NCBI GenBank assembly: GCA_017478625.1
Contig: JAFVDF010000009.1
Coordinates: 124,001 to 188,000 of the forward strand
Origin: Alloprevotella sp.
GTDB taxonomy: Bacteria > Bacteroidota > Bacteroidia > Bacteroidales > Bacteroidaceae
Reading direction: 5' to 3'
DNA length: 64,000 nt
Below the pieces are notes generated by a model. It was given only the letters and a program-made list of their open reading frames with translations, did not search any database and was not told the origin of the DNA. Within the stretch, counting starts at the first letter, position 1. Each line of letters starts with the position of its first letter. The translations under genes and the position numbers were made by a program. Below are positions 19,116-27,107 of this stretch, piece after piece.

Positions 19116-19802
19116 ATGCAAAGGAAGCGTGCGTTGAAATGTCTGTGGCTCGTGCTGATGGCAATATGGAGTTTGTCCATCCAAGCACAAAAATCGCCTA
19201 CAGAACTATCTATGGAGCGACAAGGGCTGGTAGATATCCAAAAAGTGGACTCCTCCATACGCGTAAGTCTGATGTATGGCCGCGCAGATAACTTCACGGG
19301 ACAAGTCTTATACACCGATCTTCATACTGCCTATTTGCATCCAGAGGCAGCACAGGCTCTGCGAAAGGCACAAAGCCTGCTACAACGACTCCGCCCCGAC
19401 CTTTCCCTCATTGTATTTGATGCGGCGCGTCCTATGTCCGTCCAACAGAAAATGTACAATGTCGTAGCAGGTACTCCGAAGAATATTTATGTCAGCAACC
19501 CACGCAATGGTGGTGGACTACATAATTACGGACTGGCTGTAGATATTTCTATATGCCAAAAGGCTACGGGCGACACCCTGCAGATGGGAACGCTCGTGGA
19601 CCACATGAGCCCTCTTTCGCACACAGATAAGGAAGCCACGCTACGACAGCAGGGCAAACTCTCCAGCAAGGCCATAGAAAACCGGCAACTGCTTCGGCGC
19701 GTCATGCGCGAAGCAGGATTCCGACAATTACCTTCTGAATGGTGGCACTATAACCTTCGCTCGCGCGCAGAGGCCCGTCAGCGCTATCGATTGATAAAAT
19801 AA
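19116..19802 (+). CDS. D-alanyl-D-alanine dipeptidase (VanX/DdpX-like, M15D)
   Basis: Exported zinc dipeptidase of 228 residues with signal peptide about 1-24. VanX-type zinc ligands are His136 and Asp143 (LHNYGLAVD) and His211, with catalytic Glu208 in EWWH; Arg105 in DAARP is the conserved transition-state residue. It would cleave free D-Ala-D-Ala in the periplasm, so a peptidoglycan salvage role is more likely than glycopeptide resistance: no vanH, vanA or sensor-regulator gene is present. It begins three bases after the transporter, which suggests a linked role in taking up the released amino acids (inference). Confidence 0.9.
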   Translation: MQRKRALKCLWLVLMAIWSLSIQAQKSPTELSMERQGLVDIQKVDSSIRVSLMYGRADNFTGQVLYTDLHTAYLHPEAAQALRKAQSLLQRLRPDLSLIVFDAARPMSVQQKMYNVVAGTPKNIYVSNPRNGGGLHNYGLAVDISICQKATGDTLQMGTLVDHMSPLSHTDKEATLRQQGKLSSKAIENRQLLRRVMREAGFRQLPSEWWHYNLRSRAEARQRYRLIK

Positions 19803-19839
19803 ACGATTTCATCGGACTATTTCGCGTTTTTTACACCCT

Positions 19840-21024
19840 ATGACAGCCGACGAATTCATACGCCAACACGCCCACGAACCCATAGAGCACGTCGCTTTCT
19901 CCTTGCGACAGCATCCTGAGTGGGACGCGCAGTATATTCTCAGGCAGATAGAAGGGCGTCAGCGCCTGGAGCGCAAAGCCCCAAGTATAGCGAAAATTGA
20001 AAACCTTATATTTCCCCCACGTCTCTCCATAGAACAGTGTTCTGGCGAAACTGCTGCACAACTGAAGGCCCAACTTGTGGAGCAACACATCAGTTCTCGC
20101 CATCGGATGGCCGATCTTACCGGCGGATTGGGTATAGATTTCGCCTCGCTCGCGCCACTTTTCGACGAAGCCTATTACATAGAGCGTCAGGAAGTTCTGG
20201 TAAATGTCGCACGTCATAATTTACCGCTGATGGGGGTACCTGAAGCCCATGTCGTACAGGCTGACGCAAGCGAATGGCTTACTCAGGCGCCGCTACTGGA
20301 TCTTGTATTCCTTGATCCGGCCCGTCGCGACAGCGTAGGGCGTAAGGTGGCCGGAATGGCCGACTGTGAACCCAATGTATTGGAACTATTACCACTCCTG
20401 CGCGACAAGGCTCGCTACGCCTTGCTCAAACTTTCGCCCATGCTCGATCTCTCCAGTTGCCTGCGCGACCTGCCTATGGCCTCGGAAGTACACATAATTG
20501 CAGAAAAGGGTGAATGTAAAGAGTTGCTGGTGCTTCTGGATTTTCAATTGGATAGAGACGCCGTCTTACCCGATGAAACCGCCATTTTTTGCCACGATGG
20601 CTTTTTGTTTCAATTCTCTCGGAGCGAGGAAAAATCTTGTACAGTCCGCACAACAAACCAAGTTTTTCAGTATCTTTACGAACCTTCCGCCGCACTACTA
20701 AAGGCGGGGGCCTTCAAAGTCGTTGCCACGCGCCTGCAACTGCTGAAACTCCACCAAGAAAGTCACCTCTATACCTCCCAAGCCTTGGTAAACGAGTTTC
20801 CCGGACGCACCTTCCGCGTGTTGCGTACCACAAACTTTTCCAAAAAAGCACTGCGCGAGTTCACGAAAGGAGTCAAACAAGCCAACTTGTCCGTGAGAAA
20901 CTTTCCTGCCACGGTGACCGACCTGCGCAAGAGGCTTCACTTGGCCGAGGGAGGGAAGGAATACTGGTTTGCCACGACCCTTTCCGATGGTAGCCACGTG
21001 CTGATTGCCTGCGAAAAAGTGTAA
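19840..21024 (+). CDS. Class I SAM-dependent methyltransferase with THUMP-like domain
   Basis: Protein of 394 residues. The SAM-binding motif I reads ADLTGGLGID (91-100) followed by an acidic strand end at YIERQ. Motif IV is FLDPARRD (158-164), unlike the NPPY of N-methyltransferases. The C-terminal third fits the THUMP-like domain seen in this Bacteroidota family, ending in a small beta region. Target is unknown, with RNA the likely class. It follows the dipeptidase by 37 bases with no terminator seen. Confidence 0.85.
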   Translation: MTADEFIRQHAHEPIEHVAFSLRQHPEWDAQYILRQIEGRQRLERKAPSIAKIENLIFPPRLSIEQCSGETAAQLKAQLVEQHISSRHRMADLTGGLGIDFASLAPLFDEAYYIERQEVLVNVARHNLPLMGVPEAHVVQADASEWLTQAPLLDLVFLDPARRDSVGRKVAGMADCEPNVLELLPLLRDKARYALLKLSPMLDLSSCLRDLPMASEVHIIAEKGECKELLVLLDFQLDRDAVLPDETAIFCHDGFLFQFSRSEEKSCTVRTTNQVFQYLYEPSAALLKAGAFKVVATRLQLLKLHQESHLYTSQALVNEFPGRTFRVLRTTNFSKKALREFTKGVKQANLSVRNFPATVTDLRKRLHLAEGGKEYWFATTLSDGSHVLIACEKV

Positions 21025-21099
21025 CCTGTCCGCATCAAAATCCTGCAACACATTGACATACTCCTATAATAATATATAAACTAAAAATACTCTCACGCC

Positions 21100-22389
21100 A
21101 TGAAGAAATCTATCGTCCGCACGCTCGTTGCACTGTTTTGCATAGGTCTGCCCACGCTTGTAAGCGCACAAACCACTCGCGAGGACATTCATGCCAATCT
21201 GCTCAAGACGGGTGGAAACTACTATGCCTATCCCGATGTACGCCACCCCCTTACGGCAGCTCCAAAAGGCTATAAGCCGTTCTACATAAGCCATTATGCA
21301 CGCCACGGTAGCCGTTGGCTGATAGATCCGGGGCAATATAACCGGCCCGTAAATGTTCTGACCAAAGCCCGCGAGCAGGGAAAACTCTCAGCTACGGGAG
21401 AAAAAGTGCTGCAAGTCTGTGACAGCGTGGCAAAGATGGCTCAGGGACGCTATGGAGAACTATCCCCTCGCGGTGCCCGACAACACCGTCATATCGCACA
21501 ACGGATGTATGAAAACTTTCCACAGGTCTTTGCCAAAAATGCCCCCGTTGACGCCCGCTCTACGGTAATCATACGTTGTATCTTGTCTATGATGAACGAA
21601 TGTCTGCAACTCCAAGCCTGCGAACCGACTATACAACTCAAGACCGATGCCAGCGCACACGATATGTACTATATGAACAACGAAAATCAGCCCGACATTC
21701 AGAAATATCGTAACAATCCCGACATCCACGAAGCCCACAAACAACTCAACGCAAACCGCACAAAAGAAAAAGACATAGCCCCACGCCTGTTCAACGACCT
21801 GCAGTATGCCAACGACAGTATTGACGCAGGAGGTCTGATAAGCGACTTGTTTGCCGTGGCCAGCAATATGCAGAGTCTGGATACTGACTTGGATCTGTAC
21901 TGGCTGTTTTCCGAACAGGAAGCCTATGACCTCTGGGCAAACTATAATATGGGCTGGCATATCAACTATTCCAATTCGCCACTGACCAAAGGAAAGATGC
22001 CATTCCTCGAAGCTGACCTCCTACGCAATATTCTGGACACTGCCGACTCCTGTATTACGCAGAAAAAACCGGGAGCCACGCTTCGCTTTGGTCACGAAGT
22101 GGTCGTATTGCCCCTTGCCAGTTTGATGGAACTCGGTCACTATGGCCAAGAGTTCCAAGATGACGCCACACTCGAAGAACATTGGCGCAACTACGAGGTA
22201 TTTCCTATGGCCTGCAATATCCAGCTTGTCTTCTACCGTAAAGCCAAGAGCGCTGATATCCTCGTAAAAATCCTGCTCAACGAACAAGAAATGACGCTAC
22301 CCATAAAGTCCGACCTCGCTCCCTACTATCACTGGACGGATGTAGCCACCTTCTATCGAAACAAACTGGCCCATTTCACTACGGAATAA
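21100..22389 (+). CDS. Histidine-type acid phosphatase (MINPP-like)
   Basis: Exported phosphatase of 429 residues, signal peptide about 1-23 (ends VSAQ). The catalytic RHGSR is at 68-72 and the proton-donor region is GHE at 331-333, giving an HE pair rather than the HD of AppA phytases; HxE variants are characteristic of multiple inositol-polyphosphate phosphatases. Bacteroides MINPP homologues degrade phytate, so periplasmic inositol-phosphate or other phosphomonoester hydrolysis is likely. Monocistronic: a 75-base gap upstream, and a strong terminator 160 bases downstream. Confidence 0.87.
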   Translation: MKKSIVRTLVALFCIGLPTLVSAQTTREDIHANLLKTGGNYYAYPDVRHPLTAAPKGYKPFYISHYARHGSRWLIDPGQYNRPVNVLTKAREQGKLSATGEKVLQVCDSVAKMAQGRYGELSPRGARQHRHIAQRMYENFPQVFAKNAPVDARSTVIIRCILSMMNECLQLQACEPTIQLKTDASAHDMYYMNNENQPDIQKYRNNPDIHEAHKQLNANRTKEKDIAPRLFNDLQYANDSIDAGGLISDLFAVASNMQSLDTDLDLYWLFSEQEAYDLWANYNMGWHINYSNSPLTKGKMPFLEADLLRNILDTADSCITQKKPGATLRFGHEVVVLPLASLMELGHYGQEFQDDATLEEHWRNYEVFPMACNIQLVFYRKAKSADILVKILLNEQEMTLPIKSDLAPYYHWTDVATFYRNKLAHFTTE

Positions 22390-22550
22390 GCCGGTCAAGG
22401 CAAGCGATAAGTCTGTCTGCCCTTTCAACCATCGCACAACAGTCCCGACTTACGAAAGAGCCGGCATGGCCAACAGTACAGGCAGACCGCATACGTTAAG
22501 TCAAAAAAACAGAGGCGCATCACGCAAAAAAAGCCGTACCTCATCCCTCT

Positions 22551-22594
22551 AAGTCCTGCCAACCATACCCCCGCATAAGTTGGCAGGACTTTTT
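22551..22594 (+). terminator. Intrinsic terminator
   Basis: Thirteen-base perfect arms AAGTCCTGCCAAC (22551-22563) and GTTGGCAGGACTT (22579-22591), followed by a T-run. Likely ends the transcript of the histidine phosphatase gene. Confidence 0.88.
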
Positions 22595-22658
22595 ACGCGC
22601 TCGCTGCATCCGCTCCATTACGTAATCAGAATAGAGCACCGTGTAAACCTACAATTTG

Positions 22659-22712
22659 CATTATGTCATAAGAAAATTGCATAATGCAATCTAAAAATTC
22701 AATTATGTAATC
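22659..22712 (-). repeat. ATTATGCAATTTT intergenic repeat, copy A
   Basis: On the minus strand it reads GATTACATAATTGAATTTTT, then ATTATGCAATTTT and GACATAATG. The order and spacing of these blocks match the copy at 31498-31551. Confidence 0.6.
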
Positions 22713-22717
22713 TTTCA

Positions 22718-22753
22718 TTTCACACTGTGAAATTCAAATTTCACAGTGTGAAA
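22718..22753. repeat. 36-base palindrome shared with the GH97 upstream region
   Basis: Perfect 17-base arms (TTTCACACTGTGAAATT and its reverse complement) around a CA centre. Thirty-five bases are identical to 4274-4308. It sits about 215 bases upstream of the nrdD promoter. Confidence 0.92.
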
Positions 22754-22778
22754 TCTGTTATCGCAATATGTTCCACAG

Positions 22779-22826
22779 AAGATTGCATTATTGTAGGGAC
22801 TTTTCGCATTATACAATGGAAATTTT
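22779..22826. repeat. ATTATGCAATTTT intergenic repeat, copy B (diverged)
   Basis: Contains GATTGCATTATTG, a TTTTCGCATTATACAATGG segment and GGAAATTTT, the same word set as the other copies. Alignment by eye; more diverged than copies at 22659 and 31479. Confidence 0.4.
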
Positions 22827-22968
22827 GAAACGTGGAACAATCAAAAAGTTTCCTCTTTTTGAAAACTTTCAAAGTGCCGTTTTTCGAAAAGTTTTCCAAA
22901 ACGAATTTGTAAATAATTGAATTTTACAGACTTAACATTTTTTAACACGAAAAAAGTTATCCAAAATA

Positions 22969-22998
22969 TTTACAGTATAGTTCTATTATATATTTTTG
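22969..22998 (+). promoter_or_regulatory. Promoter of nrdDG
   Basis: TATTTTTG (22991-22998) fits the TAnnTTTG -7 box; a TTTA at 22969-22972, 18 bases upstream, is a possible -33 element. It implies a leader of roughly 145 bases before the nrdD ATG. Confidence 0.6.
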
Positions 22999-23036
22999 CA
23001 CTACTAAAATCTCACAACTTATGCAGACGGGTTGAA

Positions 23037-23081
23037 AAAAGAGGTTTTTCCTCTTTTCGGCCCCACTTGCGCCCTCGCAAG
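23037..23081 (+). promoter_or_regulatory. Two hairpins in the nrdD leader
   Basis: AAAAGAGG (23037-23044) pairs with CCTCTTTT (23050-23057) around a T5 loop, and CTTGCG (23066-23071) pairs with CGCAAG (23076-23081) around CCCT. They lie between promoter and ATG and could be a regulatory leader; no known riboswitch was recognised. Confidence 0.45.
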
Positions 23082-23148
23082 ACAATGCAATCAGTTGATA
23101 CAAATATCCAACAGAAATATCCAACCCCATAAACCGTTTCCTATCCCA

Positions 23149-25392
23149 ATGATTCAGACAGTAGTAAAGCGCGACGGACGCATTGTAGGCTTCAACGAAC
23201 AGAAAATCATGGCCGCCATCCGTAAAGCAATGCTCCACACAGAGCAAGGTGACGACGAGTCGCTCATCAGACAGATAACAGACAGCATCAGCATAAGCGG
23301 TTCGGCTCAGATGACCGTAGAGCAGATTCAGGATGCCGTAGAGCTGGAACTTATGAAGAGCGCACGTAAAGACGTGGCCAAGGAATATATTTCTTACCGC
23401 AACCAACGTAGCATTGCGCGCAAGGCAAAGACTCGCGACGTATTTCTGGAAATCATCAACATAAAGAATAATGATGTTACGCGCGAGAACGCGAACATGA
23501 ACGCCGACACGCCAGCCGGTATGATGATGAAGTTCGCCAGCGAGACAACGAAGCCTTTCGTAGACGACTATCTGCTGAGTCCAGAAGTGCGTGAAGCCGT
23601 CGCACACAACTATCTGCATATCCACGACAAAGACTACTATCCGACGAAGTCGCTGACCTGCGTACAGCACCCATTAGACAATATCTTGCAGCATGGCTTC
23701 TCTGCCGGACACGGTTCTTCGCGTCCTGCCAAGCGAATAGAGACTGCCTCGATGCTTGCCTGCATTTCGTTGGAAACCTGCCAGAATGAGATGCACGGAG
23801 GCCAGGCTATTCCTGCATTTGACTTCTATTTGGCTCCTTTTGTACGTAGCAGTTACATAGAAGAGGTAAAGGTGTTGGAAAAACTTACCGGACAAGATCT
23901 CTCAAGCCTGTACCAGGCCGAAATCAAGGACTACCTGTCGCGTCCCGTAGAGGAGTTGGAAGGAAACGAGCGGTTGCAGCAACATGCCATAAACCGCACC
24001 GTCGCTCGCGTACACCAGGCAATGGAGGCCTTTATCCACAACATGAACACCATACACTCGCGCGGTGGTAACCAGGTTGTATTCTCCAGCATCAACTATG
24101 GGACGGACACATCCGCCGAAGGTCGTTGCATAATGCGCGAACTTCTAAAGAGCACGTACGAAGGTGTCGGCAACGGGGAGACTGCAATTTTCCCCATACA
24201 GATTTGGAAGAAGAAACGGGGCGTAAACTATCTCCCCGAAGATCCCAACTACGACCTCTATGAATTATCCTGCAAGGTAACCGCACGTAGGTTCTTCCCC
24301 AATTACCTTAACCTGGATGCCACCTACAACCGTCATGAGGACTGGAAAGCCGATGATCCCAAACGATTTGTACATGAAGTGGCTACAATGGGCTGTCGCA
24401 CACGCGTATTCGAAAATCGTTTCGGCCCAAAGACCAGTGTAGCCCGTGGTAACCTCTCTTTCTCCACCATCAACATCGTTCGCATAGCCATCGACTGTAT
24501 GGGAATCGAAAACGAGGAAGAACGTATCAACGCATTCTTCGCTAAGCTGGACCAAATGCTCGAAGTTGCAGCCCAGCAACTCGATGAACGCTTCCAATTC
24601 CAGAAGACTGCCTACGCAAAACAATTTCCGCTTCTTATGCGCAGCCTTTGGATCAACTGCGACAAACTTAATTCAAACGACACCATCGAACCTGTCATCA
24701 ACCAGGGTACGCTGGGCATAGGATTTATCGGACTGGCCGAATGTCTTGTGGCTCTCATTGGTAAACATCACGGAGAAAGTGCTGAAGCACAAGAGCTGGG
24801 ACTCAAAATAGTTACTTACATGCGCGACCGCGCCAATGAGTTCTCCGAGCGCTATAAGCACAACTACAGCGTACTGGCTACTCCGGCCGAGGGACTCTCT
24901 GGAAAATTCACGCGCGTGGATAGAAAAGAAGTAGGCAATATTCCCGGCATTACAGACCGCGAATATTACACCAACTCCAACCATGTTCCCGTGTATTACA
25001 AATGTACTGCACGCCACAAGGCCGAAGTTGAGGCTCCATACCACGACCTTACACGTGGAGGCCATATTTTCTATGTAGAAATAGACGGAGATGCCACCCA
25101 CAATCCCGATGTTATCAAAAACATCGTAGATATGATGGATCAACTCAATATGGGCTATGGTAGCGTGAACCATAACAGAAATCGGTGCATGGAGTGCGGT
25201 TACGAAAATGCAGAGCCCGACTTGAAGATTTGTCCAAAGTGCGGAAGCACACATATTGACAAGTTGCAACGCATCACAGGCTACCTCGTTGGTACCACCG
25301 ACCGCTGGAACCGTGGCAAGCTCGCAGAACTCAACGACCGCGTGACGCACGTGGACAGTGGCAACCAACTGACACTCTTTGAGCGCCTGTAA
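23149..25392 (+). CDS. nrdD: Anaerobic ribonucleoside-triphosphate reductase (class III)
   Basis: Glycyl-radical enzyme of 747 residues that reduces ribonucleoside triphosphates to deoxy forms without oxygen. An ATP-cone regulatory domain fills about residues 2-95 (VVKRDGRIVGFNEQKI). The barrel contains the conserved HIHDKDYY stretch and active-site cysteine region CISLETCQNEMHGGQ. The C-terminus has the zinc site CMECGYEN and CPKCGS, then RITGYLVGTTDRWN, whose Gly bears the radical. A TTG at 23032 would extend the frame into the leader, so the ATG at 23149 (MIQTVVKRDG) is used. nrdG follows after 12 bases. Confidence 0.96.
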   Translation: MIQTVVKRDGRIVGFNEQKIMAAIRKAMLHTEQGDDESLIRQITDSISISGSAQMTVEQIQDAVELELMKSARKDVAKEYISYRNQRSIARKAKTRDVFLEIINIKNNDVTRENANMNADTPAGMMMKFASETTKPFVDDYLLSPEVREAVAHNYLHIHDKDYYPTKSLTCVQHPLDNILQHGFSAGHGSSRPAKRIETASMLACISLETCQNEMHGGQAIPAFDFYLAPFVRSSYIEEVKVLEKLTGQDLSSLYQAEIKDYLSRPVEELEGNERLQQHAINRTVARVHQAMEAFIHNMNTIHSRGGNQVVFSSINYGTDTSAEGRCIMRELLKSTYEGVGNGETAIFPIQIWKKKRGVNYLPEDPNYDLYELSCKVTARRFFPNYLNLDATYNRHEDWKADDPKRFVHEVATMGCRTRVFENRFGPKTSVARGNLSFSTINIVRIAIDCMGIENEEERINAFFAKLDQMLEVAAQQLDERFQFQKTAYAKQFPLLMRSLWINCDKLNSNDTIEPVINQGTLGIGFIGLAECLVALIGKHHGESAEAQELGLKIVTYMRDRANEFSERYKHNYSVLATPAEGLSGKFTRVDRKEVGNIPGITDREYYTNSNHVPVYYKCTARHKAEVEAPYHDLTRGGHIFYVEIDGDATHNPDVIKNIVDMMDQLNMGYGSVNHNRNRCMECGYENAEPDLKICPKCGSTHIDKLQRITGYLVGTTDRWNRGKLAELNDRVTHVDSGNQLTLFERL

Positions 25393-25404
25393 GCCGACGG
25401 TATA

Positions 25405-25911
25405 ATGATATCGCTGCTCGACATAGTGGAAGACACGATGGTCGATGGCCCGGGGCTCCGCACTGCTATCTACTGCGCAGGTTGTCCCAATGCTTGTCCA
25501 CAATGCCATAATCCACAATCGTGGGACATCCGCAACGGACGACCAACCAGTACGGATGAGATTATGCAAGTCGTTATGGCAGACCCTTTCGCTAATGTAA
25601 CTTTCACGGGGGGCGATCCAATGTTTCAGCCCGAGGGCTTCCTTGAATTGGCAAGAGCCATTCGTCAGCAAAGCCAAAAGACCATTTGGTGTTTTACAGG
25701 CTTCCTGTTTGAGGACTTGTTAAGAAAGCCGGCTCAGCGAGCGCTTCTGGAAGAAATCGACGTATTGGTAGATGGCCCTTTCATAGCGCGACTGCGCAAT
25801 ACAGACCTCCGGTTTCGAGGCAGCTCAAACCAACGTATCATTGACGTAAAGGAATCGCTTCGTACTGGCCGTACAGTCCTCAGCGCAGATATGGAAATCC
25901 CTTCTTTATAA
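25405..25911 (+). CDS. nrdG: Anaerobic ribonucleotide reductase activating protein
   Basis: Radical-SAM activase of 168 residues that installs the glycyl radical on NrdD using a 4Fe-4S cluster and S-adenosylmethionine. The cluster motif is CPNACPQC, a CX3CX2C as expected, preceded by DGPGLRTAIYCAGC; the SAM-binding TGGDPMF follows near residue 70. Full length. Second gene of the nrdDG operon, closed by a strong terminator 15 bases after the stop. Confidence 0.95.
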   Translation: MISLLDIVEDTMVDGPGLRTAIYCAGCPNACPQCHNPQSWDIRNGRPTSTDEIMQVVMADPFANVTFTGGDPMFQPEGFLELARAIRQQSQKTIWCFTGFLFEDLLRKPAQRALLEEIDVLVDGPFIARLRNTDLRFRGSSNQRIIDVKESLRTGRTVLSADMEIPSL

Positions 25912-25925
25912 GCCCGTTGCTCATC

Positions 25926-25961
25926 AAAAGTCCCTCCTCAATAGAAAGGAGGGACTTTTTT
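25926..25961 (+). terminator. Intrinsic terminator of nrdDG
   Basis: Thirteen-base arms AAAAGTCCCTCCT (25926-25938) and AGGAGGGACTTTT (25947-25959) with an eight-base loop and a T-run. Confidence 0.92.
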
Positions 25962-25971
25962 GTAGCTGTTT

Positions 25972-26002
25972 CATAATACAATTTTCAATGCGCAATATGC
26001 CC
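25972..26002 (+). repeat. ATTATGCAATTTT intergenic repeat, copy C
   Basis: Reads CATAATACAATTTT, then ATGCGCAATATGCCC. This aligns with AATTATGCAATTTTTCTGCG then CCATTATGCCC at 31522-31553, with the same order and spacing. Confidence 0.55.
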
Positions 26003-26097
26003 GCTTTCCTTTGCATAAAGCCTTAAATAGGCCGAAAAAGTTTGGAGAAAAAGTGTGAAAACCTATTTTTTTGCAAACTATTTACGCCGAAATATTT

Positions 26098-26105
26098 TAC
26101 TTTTG
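26098..26105 (+). promoter_or_regulatory. -7 box upstream of the Lrp-family regulator
   Basis: TACTTTTG fits TAnnTTTG; a TTTG at 26070-26073 may be the -33 element, though the 24-base spacing is long. The box is 65 bases before the ATG at 26170 and lies inside the longest frame, which supports the later start. Confidence 0.55.
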
Positions 26106-26169
26106 TGATTGTTCGTTGCGTAAACTAACCACTACGGCCGCCTACCCAAAACACCAAATAACCTCTACT

Positions 26170-26682
26170 ATGGAAAAGATCGACCCACTAGATCTGAAAA
26201 TTCTCAGTATTATTTCCAGAAATGCCCGCATCCCGTTCAAAGATGTGGCTACGTTGTGTAACGTGAGCCGTGCCGCCATCCATCAGCATGTACTTAAGAT
26301 GATAGACGATGGTATTATCGTAGGCTCCGGTTATCATATCAATCCGCGCGCCATAGGCTATGGAACCTGCTCATTCATCGGTATTATTCTCGAACGGGGT
26401 TCTCTCTACAAGGAAGTATCCAAGAAGTTGGCTCTATTACCCGAAGTAGTGGAATGTCACTTGCTTACCGGCGATTTTACCTTGCTCGTAAAACTACAAT
26501 GCCATGACAACGAGCGCCTGACTTCCATTTTGAACGACGAAATACAGGCCATTGACGGAGTATTATCCACCAAGACGCTCCTGTCGCTTGAGCAGACCAT
26601 TTCGCGCGACATAGCCATTCCCGTGAACGAGGAGGCAGCCAACAAGCCCTTGCGGCGTGGTCGAAAGAGAGTGGTAAAATAA
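26170..26682 (+). CDS. Lrp/AsnC family transcriptional regulator
   Basis: Cytoplasmic DNA-binding regulator of 170 residues. An N-terminal helix-turn-helix at about 4-62 (LDLKILSIISRNARIPFKDVA, then VSRAAIHQHVLKM) is followed by the ligand-binding RAM domain (about 70-145), with GDFTLLVKLQ as its central strand. The C-terminal 25 residues are basic (RRGRKRVVK), longer than the E. coli Lrp end. Members sense amino acids; the target genes are unknown. An upstream start at 26071 is rejected because it would include the promoter box. Confidence 0.88.
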   Translation: MEKIDPLDLKILSIISRNARIPFKDVATLCNVSRAAIHQHVLKMIDDGIIVGSGYHINPRAIGYGTCSFIGIILERGSLYKEVSKKLALLPEVVECHLLTGDFTLLVKLQCHDNERLTSILNDEIQAIDGVLSTKTLLSLEQTISRDIAIPVNEEAANKPLRRGRKRVVK

Positions 26683-26776
26683 TCTCTCATACTCATGCGT
26701 CCACGCAAAACCTTAGTGCGTTTGCGTGGGATTTATTAACTTCGCAAGCAGAATATGTAATTTATTTTGCTTGCGT

Positions 26777-27082
26777 ATGTTTTTTGAAGGTCTCATTATC
26801 GGGCTGTGTACTTTCCTTATCATTGGAATCTGCCACCCGATAGTTATTAAGACAGAGTATTATTTTGGTACATGGCCCTGGTGCATCTATCTGCTTATCG
26901 GACTATGCGGTGTCGGAGGCGCCGTCTTTATTGAATCCACACTATGGAGTTCTCTTTCCGCTATTACGGGTTTTTCTTTTCTTTGGGGCATTCTTGAACT
27001 TTTCGAACAGCGCGAACGTGTTCGCAAAGGCTGGTTTCCGATGAATCCGCGCCGAAAAGATTCGTACAGACCCAAGCAATAG
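26777..27082 (+). CDS. DUF4491 family small membrane protein
   Basis: Protein of 101 residues with three hydrophobic segments at about 4-22, 34-52 and 57-73. The pattern FEGLIIGLCTFLIIGICHP at the start and FEQRERVRKGWFPMNPRR at the end is the DUF4491 signature of Bacteroidota. Function unknown. The ATG at 26777 gives a start directly on the conserved region; an alternative at 26726 adds 17 residues with no family support. It precedes the GATase-dipeptidase gene by 25 bases. Confidence 0.85.
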   Translation: MFFEGLIIGLCTFLIIGICHPIVIKTEYYFGTWPWCIYLLIGLCGVGGAVFIESTLWSSLSAITGFSFLWGILELFEQRERVRKGWFPMNPRRKDSYRPKQ

Positions 27083-27107
27083 CCTTTTTCTTCCCTTGTA
27101 TTTTATT

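Larger units (their letters stand above)
22390..23148. other. Long intergenic region upstream of nrdD with repeats and leader
   Basis: No convincing gene in about 760 bases. It holds a terminator (22551-22594), two copies of a degenerate AT-rich repeat, a 36-base palindrome shared with the GH97 upstream region, a promoter (22969-22998) and a 150-base leader with two hairpins. A frame starting at a TTG at 23032 runs into nrdD and is read as an upstream extension, not a gene. Confidence 0.8.

Noticed and set aside
19116-19802. Vancomycin resistance gene vanX
   Set aside because: Enzyme motifs match, but no vanH, vanA ligase or VanRS pair is nearby; cell-wall dipeptide salvage is the simpler reading.
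22957-23670. 237-codon minus-strand frame across the nrdD start
   Set aside because: It covers the nrdD promoter, leader and ATP-cone on the opposite strand and has no family resemblance.
24673-25677. 334-codon open frame on the minus strand
   Set aside because: It lies antisense over nrdD and nrdG, whose motifs are complete; the antisense translation shows no family pattern.
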